Assembly (NCBI RefSeq): GCF_014898055.3 | Contig: NW_023601104.1 | Span: forward strand, 48,048,699 to 48,112,698 | Direction: 5' to 3' | DNA from: Talpa occidentalis | Lineage: Eukaryota; Chordata; Mammalia; Eulipotyphla; Talpidae | DNA length: 64,000 bases | Part shown: positions 46,385 to 58,149 of the stretch, one piece after another | Layout of the letters: each line of letters starts with the position of its first letter | Position numbering within the stretch: the first letter of the stretch is position 1 | Position numbers and translations under genes: made by a program | Notes under the pieces: model-generated | Told to the model about the DNA's origin: nothing | Seen by the model: only the letters and a program-made list of their open reading frames with translations | Database searches by the model: none

Positions 46385-46860
46385 CCTGGCACAAAGTTAG
46401 CGTTAATGATGGCATATTTAATGAATGTATGAAAAATAACAGAAGTACAGGGTACTGGTGATAATAATAGCTAACATTGTTTGAATGTTTTTTATCTGCC
46501 AAGTATTGTGCTAAACTCTTTTCACTTCATTTATTGGTTAACCCATGAGCACCTTACAATGTTCTAGACACCATGCTTGGTGTGGGAGACAAGTGGTGAA
46601 ACAAATTCTGCTTTCATGGATCATACTCTTTGGTAGGAGAGGCAGAAATAAATAAAAACATATTATGTTATTGGTTAGTGGCAAATGCTGTGGGGAAAAA
46701 AAGAAAAATAAGGCAATAGAGAATGGTCAGGGAAAACTTATTTGAGAAGGTGACATTTAAAACAGACTTGAATAGAAGGAATAGAGTGAGCCATTAATGG
46801 AAATGGGGAGAACTGTATGTTACAGTACTCCGGGAGGTTGAGGCTTGTTTAATGGTATAG
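46385..46860 (+). mobile_element. MIR and unresolved ancient repeat
   Basis: MIR start at about 46455-46560 (TAATAGCTAACATTGTTTGA ... TATCTGCCAAGTATTGTGCT). Then a piece to 46860 (CTTTCATGGATCATACTCTT ... GAAGGTGACATTTAAAACAG) that resembles a dispersed old repeat without a name I can give. Confidence 0.5.
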
Positions 46861-47259
46861 ATCCTCTCTGTTTTGTTAATCCCTCTGTTATATTGTATAT
46901 TACCTGACGCCTATAAATAAATTATAAGAATATTTAGCATTGTATATTTTCCAGTGTATATGTTTCGGGTGGATGTTGTCTTTCTTAATTAGATTGTTTT
47001 CTTAATAGATCACAACTTGTAAAAACATATATAAAATATTTAATCTAACAGAAGTCAGTGCATCTATATGGAAACTATAGGTATGACAAGAGTATGCATA
47101 TTCTTCTTAAAAGGCACTAGATACTAGATATTGTTTTATTACAAGGTTTTTTTATGCAAATATAAACTGCTTTTAGATTTTGCATTATTATAATGTTAGT
47201 TAATGATGAAAGCTAAATCATTAAATTAAAATGTGAGAACCAGCACAACTTTTAGGTAT

Positions 47260-47480
47260 CATGGTATAGCAAAATTAGCCTTGACTTAGGAAAAGAACAA
47301 GATCTTGGAAAAACTCCTCTAGTCTTTCTGAGACTGATTTCTTCATGTCTAAAGTGAAGAGAGTATTATTTATTTTATTGAACTGTTGTGATAATTAAAT
47401 ATGATAATACATCTAACTTGTCAACTATATTGCTTTGTACAGGGATTTGTACATGTTACATTCTTTCTTTTTAAAAATCA
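47260..47480 (+). mobile_element. MIR-like fragment
   Basis: TCATGGTATAGCAAAATTAG ... TCTGAGACTGATTTCTTCAT ... GAACTGTTGTGATAATTAAA follows MIR order with high divergence. Another MIR 3' end lies at about 47995-48055 (CTAGTACTATGCCTGGAACA). Confidence 0.5.
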
Positions 47481-48205
47481 ATATTGTGGGTTCAAGAAAG
47501 GTAGCTCAAGAAAATTTATATAGTAATTATTAATCAGTATCCAATTCTTAAAAATTCATAGTATTTTTGCTCATTTCCTTCCAAGACATGAAGGATCATG
47601 TCTTTTGAAGAACTGTCAGAAGCTCTGGTGGAATTATTTTAGCCTTTAGGAAACAAAATTCAGAGATGCACAATAGCGGTCTCTAAATGTGTAAAAGGCT
47701 ATCATGTGGAACATGAATTTGTTCTTTATGACTCAGGAGAGCAGAATTATGATCAATGGGTGAAACTACAAGGAAGGTTATTTTGAATCATTAAAATAAT
47801 GACATTTCTTAATACAGAATGAATGCTCTATCAGTAGGAAATGTTTGTGAATAGCTACATCAGTTTTCTGGAATGTGTCAAACAATGAGAGTTTTTTATT
47901 TAGTTTGAAGGTTTTGTTTTTTTTTTTTAATCCCAGCAATCACTAGAATATAAAATAGGTGAATCAGAGATCTTGTATTTTTTTGGCAGTAAGGTATCCT
48001 CAGTGCCTAGTACTATGCCTGGAACATTTGTTAAATGAATAAATGAGTCCATTCTTCCTGGAGTTCATTTACATACTTCATTCCTTATGTTTACCTCAAG
48101 TTCAGTTCTTATTTTTTGGTTTGTGTGTTTATTTGGGTTAAAGATAAAGAAAAGTATAGGGAATTGTTACTTGGTAAGAAAACAAAGGAGTTAGTGGAAG
48201 GTTTC

Positions 48206-48416
48206 ATAGCAGTGGCACTGTTGACATTTTGGACTGGATGATTGTTTTGGAAGAAGCTATCCTGCACATTGTAAGATTATTAGCAGCTTCTCTGGCTGCT
48301 AAGTACTCATCAGAAGCCAGTAGCACTCCTTTCCACAGTCATGACAATGAAGATTGTCTCCAGATATTGCCAGGTGACCCTTGGATAGCACATTATCCTT
48401 TGTTGTGAACCACTGT
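48206..48416 (-). mobile_element. MER20-type hAT-Charlie element
   Basis: Plus strand: GGCACTGTTGACATTTTGGA, TCCTGCACATTGTAAGATTA, CAGAAGCCAGTAGCACTCC, AAGATTGTCTCCAGATATTG, ending TGTGAACCACTG. This is the reverse of the copy at 9209-9442. Confidence 0.8.
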
Positions 48417-48419
48417 GTT

Positions 48420-50470
48420 AATGAATAACCCACTGGAGCACATCATGTAAACAGATTAATCCACTATTTTAATAGAAGAAAGTAGAGAAAAATGGAATTA
48501 TTTAAGAAAGCTCATTGGAAATTCTGTGTTTTAAGATGAACTAGGCACTAGTTTCATGAAGTGTATGCTGAGGCTTGCGTCTGGCTTTATAATGGAGTTG
48601 TGAAGTATTGCTGGAAACATGAAGTTGATTCTTTACCTTTAACGTCTTAGCAAATGAATGCTCACCATATTTCCTTAATTATGCTAGAATTGTTTATGCT
48701 GGGTTTTCAGCACCAAATAGTTTTGACAACTATTATGTGTCGAAGTACAGATGTGGAGAATTTAAAAGCAAGAGTTGATGAAAATGGTAGCTTGTAACTA
48801 TCAAAGACATAGATAATGTGTAGTGTAACAGCAGAAAAGGTAATAACAGCAGGAAGCTGAGCTGAAGCTGAAGGATTCTAGAAATAGGAATATTAAGATT
48901 GGTTATTTAATGTTACATATGTATGTAAGTATTTTAAAATTTACACTTCAGTCTTAGTCTAGTAGTAGAAACATCTAATGATGGTGTGATGTCATAATTA
49001 ATTATAGTATATACCAGTAACATTGGAAGGTAATTACTTTTTAAATGTTTTTTAAATCTTGAGTTTATACTTCTTGATTTCCCATCTTCATTGGTATTTT
49101 CTCGTTTAAATGGTTTAAATGGCAAGCTCTAATAAATCCTTGTTTGTATTATATTTTAACTTACTATATATTTTTATCACATCACACTTTCTTTATAACA
49201 TTTTACTGAACTATTTATGGTTCTGATTTAATTATAAGCTAGGCATTGTTGCATTTTTGATATACAACACTGGCATGCATATTGTGATGTAGTCATTTCT
49301 AAAATATAGTAGTCTCACCAGGCATTATTATAAAGAAGCATCTGTCAGCATTTCCATTATAAACCCTAATTTATTTTTAAGGAGTTTCTGACTTGTCTAT
49401 TTATAAATTGCTTTGGGCTGAAACCTAGTATGGAAGTTGTCATCTAAAATCCAAGTCTTGTTATATTATAGAGGAAAAAATTTTAGCTAGTATTTCAATG
49501 ACTTTATGTCACAGCATTTAAAACACTCATATTTTTAGCAGATTCATGTTCTTTTTACTTGATATTTATTTATTTCCCATAACCCAAGTGAGGAAATGGA
49601 AACTGACACTTAAATGGACTTGTTATAAAATTTTTGATAGATTTATTTGAAAAGCAGTTACTGAATAGATGCATTAAGTATTTTGTTAGAATCACCTTAG
49701 AACAAGAAAGTATAAAGCCATAGGAAATCAGATTCAGGTTTATGTGAAAAAGTGAAAATTGCAAAAGCATCAACTGTAATAATATTCTGGAAGCAGCTCT
49801 AAGGTTGAGAAAGTGAGTAACTCTTTAAGATGAAGAACTGGAGTTCTTAATCCCCTTGTCCCTCCTTTAGTGGTATTACTTTTCAATCACTAACCAGGTT
49901 AATTTCTGCCCTTTCTGTTTTTTTGTGAAATGTCATTGTTACTATCATTAGATGCTTCCATAGTGTCATTTTTTCAATTTTTAAAATTTTGAAAATCATT
50001 TGAAAGTCAAAGTTATCTGGCTTAGAATCTAAGATTTTGGTATCCTCTTAAGAAACTGACTTATATAAAAGGTGAACTTTAGTTCATGTAGAAATTTATA
50101 CAAAATTAAAAGTATTAAGTTTAAAGATCAGGAATTGAATGAGTTAATTTACCTATAATTATTTAAAAAATGTATAGCTTGCCTTCTATAAATATCATAG
50201 GTACAATATATAATGATGAATGAAATAGGCACTGTCCCTACCCTGTTGTATAAACTAGTAAGGGAGTTAGATAATATACAAGTAAATAAACACAAAGTAA
50301 ATAGCACTATTCGTATTGGTCAAGTTTAATAATAAATGGTCGACAACACAAGAACTTGTATTTAAATGTACAAGTTTTTCATTCATTGGAACAGAAAGAT
50401 TAACACATATTAACGCATTATTACTAAACTTATTTCCACATTCATGAAGTATTTTTGCACTTGTATTTTT
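48420..50470. other. AT-rich intron, no repeat recognised
   Basis: Two kilobases in which I identify no family landmark, RNA gene or exon-like frame. Frames at 48934-49125 and 49570-49773 are unremarkable. Confidence 0.5.
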
Positions 50471-50486
50471 TTTTTTGCACTTGTAT

Positions 50487-50741
50487 CTATATTTTTTAAG
50501 ATTTATTTATTTATATAAGAGCTGGGGTACAGGCCAGAGGCGCAGGAGGGTGAGAGGATTCATCAGAGACAGAGTGGGTAGCAGAACAGGCAGATGGACT
50601 GAAAACACTGCTGAGCGGAGCAGCGGGCGAGACTGGAGAGGTCTGCTGTGCTATGGGAGTATCTCCCTGGCTGGCCAGGAATCAAACCCGAGCTGCAGAG
50701 GCTATGGACCGCTTCTCAGCACTGCGCCACCCGGGAGGCCC
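50487..50741 (-). mobile_element. tRNA-derived SINE, type A
   Basis: Target sequence TGCACTTGTAT at 50476-50486 and TGCACTTGTGTAT at 50742. An extra CACTTGTAT copy just to the left (about 50458-50466) suggests slippage at the target. Full body. Confidence 0.92.
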
Positions 50742-50794
50742 TGCACTTGTGTATTTTTAAATTAGTAATTACGGTTCCTTTAAACTTACTTTGG

Positions 50795-51075
50795 TGGGGC
50801 CTCCCTGGTGACCTCCAGATTAAGTCTCAGCACTGTCACTGCCAATGCCCACCGCAATAGCCTGAGTTTGATCCCAGGCCAGAGAGCTAACCCACATATG
50901 GCACAGCATATCTCTGCTGTCTCGCCTGCTGCTCCCCTTAGCAGGGTATCTCTGTTTTGGTCTGCTCCCCACTCTGTCTCTGGTGAATCCTCTCACCCCC
51001 ACACCTCAGGCCTACACCCGAGCTCTTCTATGCAAAAATAAATAAATAAATAAAATCTTCAAGTGTTAAAATAAA
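50795..51075 (+). mobile_element. tRNA-derived SINE, older type D
   Basis: Flanked by AAACTTACTTT (50782) and AAACTTGCTTT (51077). Head GGGGCCTCCCTGGTGACCTC with TAAGTCTCAGCACTGTCACT and a small insertion before the B-box-like GAGTTTGATCCC. Tail AAATAAATAAATAAATAAAA. Confidence 0.9.
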
Positions 51076-51645
51076 TAAACTTGCTTTTGTAAATTTTTCT
51101 TGTAATTGACCTTCTTAGATAGAGTCTTGTATTTGACTCTATTCAATATTTTCTAGGTATGAGGTACTGTTTTTCGTAGTGTTTGCACCTTCATACTGTT
51201 TTACTTTCTTATTGCATTGTCTAGTATCATCAGTTAAATTTTAAATAGTAACAGTGATTCTTTCCTTGTTTTTAACTTTGGACATTTTAATTATAATGTG
51301 CCTTGATTATGGCCTCTAGCTTCTTCCCGTTTGGTACTTTTTCATCTGATTCTTCATCAGATGGCTGTTTCTTTCCAAATGTTATAAAAGTTTTCAGCCT
51401 TTATTTATTTCAATAAGGTTTCTGCATCATTCTCTTTCTCTTCTCTGAGACCTGCAGTGCATATATTGATCTTTTTTGGTCTCCCATAAGTCACTTAAGC
51501 CATCTTCACTTTCACCCTTCTTTTTTTCCTTCTAATTGGATGAATTCCACTGCCCTCTTTTCAGGTTTGCTGATCTTTTGTTTCACTTGACCTAATCAGC
51601 TGCTGAACCCTTCTATTGAATTTTTCAGTTCATTTACTGTATTCT

Positions 51646-51916
51646 TTTTTTTAAAGATTTATTTATTTATGCATACAAGAACTGGGGTACAGGCCAGAGG
51701 TGCAGGGGATGAGAAGATTCACCAGAGACAGAGCGGAGAACAGAACAGGCAGACTGACTGAAATACACTGCTGAGGGGAGCAGCCGGCGAGACAGGAGAG
51801 GTCTGCTGTGTCCTGTGGGGAGGTCCCTGGCGGGGCCCGGGATTGAACTTGTGCTGCAAAGGCTGTGGACAGCTTCACAGTGCTGTGCTTAACCCCTTGT
51901 GCCACCAGGGAGACCC
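51646..51916 (-). mobile_element. tRNA-derived SINE
   Basis: Target duplications TCATTTACTGTATTCT (51630-51645) and TCATTTACTGTCTTCT (51917-51932). Body near consensus, head TTGTGCCACCAGGGAGACC. Confidence 0.93.
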
Positions 51917-52224
51917 TCATTTACTGTCTTCTTTAGGTCTATGGTTTCTGTTTGGTACTTATTTCTGTTTTCAGTCTTTTTCTCTCTAGTTTCTCTCCCC
52001 CTCCTTTTCTCCCTCTCTCCCTCTGTCCCTAACCCCTCTTTCTTAATTCTTACTTTGTTTGTACATTGCTTCCTGACCTTCTGAGTAACTTCATAATCAT
52101 TATTTTGAACTCTAAATCACTCTAGATCATTTTCTGGAGATTTATATTGTTCTTTCATTTGGAACATTTTCCTTGACGCCCTATCTTGGTTTCTTCACAG
52201 TAGATAAAATAGCCACAACTTATA

Positions 52225-52341
52225 GGTTTTTTATTTTTTTTGGTGGGACCCTCGCCGGTGGCCGGGGAACGAACTGGTGCTGCAGAGGCTGCGGGCAGCC
52301 TCGCAGCACAGCGTTCAACCGCTGTGCCACCAGGGGAGGCC
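52225..52341 (-). mobile_element. Head-only SINE (tRNA-like part plus A-tail)
   Basis: Perfect 12-bp target duplication CCACAACTTATA at 52213-52224 and 52342-52353. The insert is only the type B head of about 97 nt, to the point GGTGGGACC, followed directly on its sense 3' side by A-rich sequence. The entire body and normal tail are absent, so it is a complete retroposition event of a head-only RNA. Confidence 0.92.
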
Positions 52342-53098
52342 CCACAACTTATAATTTTAACAGACTGATCTAGTGTAGGGGATAAACCTTGTCAATTAAT
52401 CTATTGAACTCCTGGTTGTTTCTCAAATCCGATTGTCCAAACCTCCATCTTTATTCTTACTGGCGTCATTAGTTGAGGATATGCTCAGATCTTCACTGTC
52501 CCAAAGGGGAGAGTTGAACTCTCTCCTGTAGGTGCTGCTAAATGGCAACTGATTAGAAGTAGAACCCACAGGCAGAATTTAATCAAGTATGTGGTCAAAT
52601 GCCTTCCAATGAAAGACTGGAAGATGGGTGTTTTTGCCTACTCCCTCTGTGTTGTAACCTGGAAGAATTGCTGAGCAACTGCTCATGCTCATGCCATAAG
52701 AACTGATTCTTTGTTACAGTACTATCTGACACGAGAAGGTAAGCCCCAGTGGTGTAAGAGCCAAGCAATCTGAGGGCCTGGCTCTTCTGTGGCTCCCATA
52801 ACAGGTAGGTGTTAGATGTTCCATCTACTCTCCTTGTCAGGAACAATTTGGGAGTTGAGAGTTTTTCTCAATTGTATGGCCATTAAGGGAGTCAAACCAC
52901 AAGTTACAAGTTTAAGAGGAGGTATTTGCAAGCGTCTGACAGGGGGAGAGAGTTTATGTGAAGAGTGTTGCCTTTCTTACCAGATACACAGGAGACACTT
53001 AGCTGGTTTCAGTTATTTCACTTAGAATTGCTTTTTGTGTAGCTGTACGTTCAGTGGGTCTCTAGGAGCAAATTTCAGGAACCTACAGTGTTGCTATC

Positions 53099-54010
53099 TT
53101 GGTCCTTTGTCCTTTTTCTTGCTGTAGCATATTTCTTTGTATTATATGCTATAATATACCCTATCTCCTGTTGATATTTTGTTTGTTTCTAGTTTGGAAC
53201 TTACAAATAATTCTTGATATAAACATTCTTGAACATGTTTTGCTTTACACAGATGCATTCATTTCTTTTTTGGTATATATCTACAAGTAGGATTGCTGGT
53301 TTTTAGAGTAAGTGTATGTTTCTGCCAAGCAGTTTAGCAGAGTAATTGAACCAATTTTATGTCCAACCACTAATAAAAGGGAGTTTAATTGTTACACATC
53401 CTTGTTTCACAACCCTTAGTAAGGTCTCTCTCTTTGAGACTCTGTTCAGTATGCTGTGATAACTCATGGTAGTTTTCAAAGGCATTTCCCTGTTGAGTAA
53501 TGTTTATTAGCTGTTTGTATATTCTTTTTTGTGTTTCCTGGTTTTTTGGGGGTCCATTTTAAAATTGCATTTTCTTTTTCATATAGATTTATAAGAATTA
53601 ATTATACATTTTGTGCATGAGCCCTCTGTCAGATGCTTGCAAATACCTCCTCTTAATCTTGTAACTTGTAGTTTGATTCCTTTAATGGTATTTTCTTACA
53701 TAAAATGTTCTTTGTTTTTATTAAATCCTGTTTGTCAGTTTTTTTCTTTTAGATTTATATGTATTATTTAAGAAATCTTTCCCTGACCCACTCAGTAAAA
53801 TATCCCCCCATAATTTCTCCTAGAAGCTTGATAATTTCTGCTTACAAACTTAGGTCTATGAGTCTCACAAATTAATTTTTAAATAGTGTGAAATTAGGGT
53901 CAAGTTAAATTATATTTTCCATATGGATATCCAGTTGTTCCAACATTTAATTACAGTGGCACCCTGGTTATAAATTAAGTGACTTCATGTGTGATCACCA
54001 CCTCAATCTT
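53099..54010 (-). mobile_element. Old L1 ORF2 fragment, minus strand
   Basis: Reversed L1 landmarks: GATATAAACATTCTTGAACA, TATATATCTACAAGTAGGAT, GCATGAGCCCTCTGTCAGAT, TTTATTAAATCCTGTTTGTC and ATATCCAGTTGTTCCAACAT. Heavily diverged. Confidence 0.75.
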
Positions 54011-54879
54011 TTGTAGTGATCTCCATAAACATCCTAATTATACATATTTTCTTTAGGATATACTCAGCACTCACTACAGTAATGATTAAATTATTCTGCT
54101 AATGTTATGTTTAATTGTTGAATCCTCTTTATGGGTTGAGGGATTTTATTTAAATTCCAACATCTCTGGTAGCATTTAAAGCATTTTTAGTTAATTAGGA
54201 ATAAGTTTTTTTTATTTCCCATATGAAGAAATTTCTGTGAAATGAACTCTGCTTTACATTTTTCTGTTTTATTGGTGTCTTTCTAGTATGATTTATGAAG
54301 ATAGTTTACAAAGTGATATTTTATCGAATAGGTATATCCATTTCCTGTCTCATAAAAAGTAGAGTTTCAGGTAGAAAGTAGGGGTGGAGTAGAGTAGGGG
54401 AGTCTGTATAAAATGTAATCATTTTATCATTTTCAAAATTTTGGAAACTAGGCAGAGGATGTTTCTATTATACATGAAACTGGTATGTTAAAATGATTGG
54501 GTAGATGACTAGAGACTTTGAAAAATAAAAGTTGGTCAATAAATTAGGTTAGAAAATGGGATATTTATGAGTGTAGCTATATGTATGTTATGTTTATGTA
54601 AGAATTTTTTGGTATTGATTTTTAATATAATACATATTATATTGGAGGCAACCTAAAATAAAACATAAGCAAAAAACCCCCAACAAAACAAACCCTGAAA
54701 CCAATCTAAGGCAGAAGATGGGACTGAAAAAACATAGAGGACAGTGATAGGAAAACCATGTCAAAATAGTAGAACAGATGTGACCTTTACTTACTTTGAA
54801 TTCTGTCACAATTTACCTCATTTTCCACTGACACAGTGAAAACAATGCCATTTAACTATTGTACTCATGTATTGGAAGT

Positions 54880-56250
54880 CAGAATTTCCATCTTATCCAA
54901 AGCATCTTACAAATGCCTTGTAATACCTATCAAAATTCCAATGGAGTTCATCAAGAAATTGAGCAAACATTATTGAAATTTATATGCAACCACCAAAAAA
55001 ACCCAAATAGCTAAAGCAATTTTGACCAACAAAAGGGGGAATGAAGGTATCATGCTCCCAGACTTCAAACTATATTACAAGGCCATAATAAGTAAAACAG
55101 TATTACTGGAATAAAAACAGACACACAGACCAATGGAATAGAATCGAGAGCCCAGAAATAGACTCACATTTATATGGGCAGTTAATCTTTGAGAAAGGAA
55201 TTAAGAGTATACAATGGCGAAAGGAAAATCTCTTCAACAAATGGTATTGGGAAAACTGTTGAGCCACATACAGAAAAAATGAAACTAGACTAGTTTTTCA
55301 CACTATACACAAAAATTAACTTAAAAAAATTGATTCAAGACTTGAACACAAGACCAGAATCCATAAAATAGAAGAAAACATAAGCAACAGTACCCCATTG
55401 ACTTTGGTGATGTCTTTAAGAACCCAACTTCGGTGACAAGAAAAACGAAAGCAAATATAAACATATGCTACTACATCAGACTGAAAAACTTCTGTGCAGT
55501 GAAAGAAATTATGATTAAAACAAAAAAATCCTGCTAAATGGGAGAAAATATTTGCACATTATACACTTGGCAAGGGACTAATATGCAAGATCTACAAAAA
55601 ACTCATAAAACTCAATAATAAGAAAATAAAGAACCCAATAAAAAAAGGCAGAAGATACTATGGAAAGCTGTATGGAGGTTCCTTAAAACACTAAAGATGG
55701 ATCTATCAGATGATCTGGCGATTCCACTCCTGGGAATATACCCAAGGACACAAAACACTAATTGGAAGGGAAACCTATACTGCTACATTTATTATAGCAC
55801 TATGTACAATAGCTAAGATATGGAAAAAACTAAATGCCCCCAAACATTTGAATGGATCAAGAAGATGTGGTGTATGTATATAATGGAATGCTATTCAGTG
55901 ATCAAAAAAGATCAACTTATGCCATTTGCGGCAACATGGTTGAAGCTGGAAGGAATTATGCTAAGCTAAGTAATTCAGAAGGTAAAAGAAAAATATCAGT
56001 TGGTCTCACTTATAACAAATGGTCAGGAAAAAGACAGAACTTGCAGGCAAACCATAGATATGAGACATACAGCAGGGGAATGGAATGGAGAGGAGTTAAA
56101 ACAGGGGAGGAAAGGGCATAAGGACTATGGTAATAGTCACAGATAAGGTGGTGGTGGGAGAATGATGGGAAGTACACATGAGGGGAGAAATCAAATATTG
56201 TACAAAAATGAACAATGATGTAAGAAAATAAAAATAATAAATTAAGAAAG
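54880..56250 (+). mobile_element. L1 ORF2 C-terminal part and 3' UTR with internal deletion
   Basis: Good ORF2 match (ATCAAAATTCCAATGGAGTT, CAGACTTCAAACTATATTAC, ACAGACACACAGACCAATGG). It jumps at about 55655 from AAAAAAGGCAGAAGATAC to TATGGAAAGCTGTATGGAGG, so roughly 200 codons are missing. It ends with a 3' UTR containing GAATGATGGGAAGTACACAT. The 89-codon frame at 55852-56121 is ORF2 C-terminus in disguise. Confidence 0.88.
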
Positions 56251-56489
56251 TAATATTCATACTTTGTTTTTGCACAGGCAAAAAAAAAATAGAAACAGCC
56301 ATGTAAAATGGCTAATGAAATACGAGCAGATGTAGAGTGTCACTTTGGGTCAGCTTTGGGAGGTACTGATCCAAATATCAATTTGGATCTGGGTCTTTGA
56401 GTAATTTAGTTAGCCAAGGTCCCTGAAGACCTTCCTTTGGATGTGGAATCTGAAATGTTAAAAAAGGTTGGGGTGGGGGGAACAGAAGA

Positions 56490-56785
56490 GTTAAATAGAC
56501 ACTACTCTAAAGAAGAAATCCAAATTACTTACATGAAAAAATGTTTGACATCAATTATCAGGGAAATGCAATCACAGCCACAATGAAGTTCTAACTTTCT
56601 TTTTGAAAGTAACCCATAAGGAAAAAAAAAAAAAAAGCAGAAACGACAAATGTCAGCAAGGATGTGGAGAAAAAGAACTCTCATACACTGTTGGTAGGAA
56701 TGTAAACCGATCCAGCCTCTCTGGTAAACAGTATGGAGATTCCTCAAAATATTAAAAATAGATTTACCATATTACCAAACTTGTT
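56490..56785 (+). mobile_element. L1 ORF2 fragment
   Basis: Contains exactly the ORF2 region lost from the neighbour at 55.65 kb: GAAAAAATGTTTGACATCAA, TCAGCAAGGATGTGGAGAAA, CACTGTTGGTAGGAATGTAA and AACAGTATGGAGATTCCTCA. It has an internal poly(A)-like run at 56620. Confidence 0.8.
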
Positions 56786-56789
56786 ATCA

Positions 56790-57200
56790 TGAGACCATTC
56801 CTACTTCTAAATCTTATGTTTTAGGTTCCTACTCAGACTTTAACCTTCCAACTTTCTCATGCCCTCAGTACTCTCTTTTTAACATGATTGGCACCTTTAT
56901 ATCTTGATTCTTTACTTTCTTTTTGTCTACTTTCTATATCCTTCTTTGCTGAATCTGAAGTTTATCTCTATCTTTTAAACAATTTTCTCATCATTGTCCT
57001 GCTCATTTTCCAGATACCCACCACTATCAGAATTATAGTTCAGTCTCCTTCTCCATAGTTAGGTTGCTGAATATACCCACAGGAAATTTTATATTGCCCA
57101 GATAGGAGACATTTTAAGTTTGTGGTACCCATTCTCATTCTGGACTTTTTCCTTAATGCTGCTGTTTTCTAACCCAAAGTCTTCCTGGAAGAGGAATATA
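56790..57200. other. Intron, nothing recognised
   Basis: T- and C-rich sequence between L1 pieces; no landmark found. Confidence 0.45.
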
Positions 57201-57204
57201 CAGA

Positions 57205-57330
57205 TTCCTTCCCATCATTCTCCCACCACCACCTTATCTGTGACCATTACCATAGTCCCTATGCCCTTTCCTTCCCCGTTTTGACTCCTCTTCATTGTTT
57301 TGCCTGGTTTGCAAAATTTACCATTAGAGA
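57205..57330 (-). mobile_element. L1 3' UTR fragment, minus strand
   Basis: The reverse complement of 57208-57290 aligns closely with the 3' UTR at 56093-56172 (shared GGTGGTGGGAGAATGATGGG), so it is the same L1 subfamily in the opposite orientation 1.1 kb away. Confidence 0.8.
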
Positions 57331-57632
57331 GGAAAGAATCTTTGAGGAATTGGGAGAGAATTTTTGTCAGAAAATCCACATAGAAATAAGGATGAAATAA
57401 TGGAATACTATTGTTTAGAACTTGTTAGAGTAGTTAACAAATGAAAGAACTCAAAACTCCACAAGTGCCTCTGTGATACTGTTTTTCAGGCCTTGACCAG
57501 AATGTCAAGGGTTAGAAAAGCAGAAAAGTGGTGAGAGTAGACATCCTTGTCTTGTTCCAGATCTTAATGGGAATGCTTTCAGCTTTTCGCCACTGAGAGT
57601 GATACTGGCTGTTGGCTTGTCATATATGGCCT

Positions 57633-58058
57633 TTATGAGTTGAGGTATGTTCCTTGTATCCCAAGAATTTCAAGGGCTTTTATCATGAATGGGTGTTGCA
57701 CTTTGCCAAAAGCTTTCTTGGCATCTATTGATATTATCATATGGTTTTTATATTTCTTTTTGTTGATGTGTTGGATAACGTTGATTGATTTTTGGATATT
57801 GAACCATCCTTGTGTTCCTGGAATGAATCCTACTTGGTCGTGATGAATTATCTTATGGATACATTGTTGGATTCTGATAGCTAAAATTTTATTGAGGATT
57901 TTTGCATCCGTGTTCATTAGGGAGATTGGCCTGTAGTTTTCTTTTTTTGTGTTGTCCTTGTTCGGTTTTGGTATTAGTGTAATATTGGTTTCATGGAACG
58001 TGTTTGGTATTATCCTTTCCTTCTCAATTTTTTGGAAGAATTTGTGAAGTATAGGCAC
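57633..58058 (-). pseudogene. L1 ORF2 reverse transcriptase N-terminal part (inverted segment)
   Basis: A 141-codon uninterrupted frame. It covers the fingers/palm start of the RT domain: [59 protein letters not shown]. The usual DAEKAFD aspartate after KAF is Gly here. It is only a piece of a roughly 1270-residue protein and cannot be functional. Confidence 0.92.
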
Positions 58059-58149
58059 TAATTCGTTTTTGAACGTTTGGTAGAATTCATTTGTAAATCC
58101 ATCAGGTCCTGGGCTTTTGGATTACCGTTTCAATTTCGCTGCTTGTAAT

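Larger units (their letters stand above)
51080..53098 (-). mobile_element. Probable old L1-derived sequence, split by two SINEs
   Basis: Parts such as GGTTTGCTGATCTTTTGTTT, TGAACCCTTCTATTGAATTT, TTCTTACTTTGTTTGTACAT, TTATTTTGAACTCTAAATCA and TTCTGGAGATTTATATTGTT have the look of a reversed old L1M/L1ME. The right end (GTTGCTATCTTGGTCC) abuts the clearer L1 at 53099. Assignment is tentative. Confidence 0.4.
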
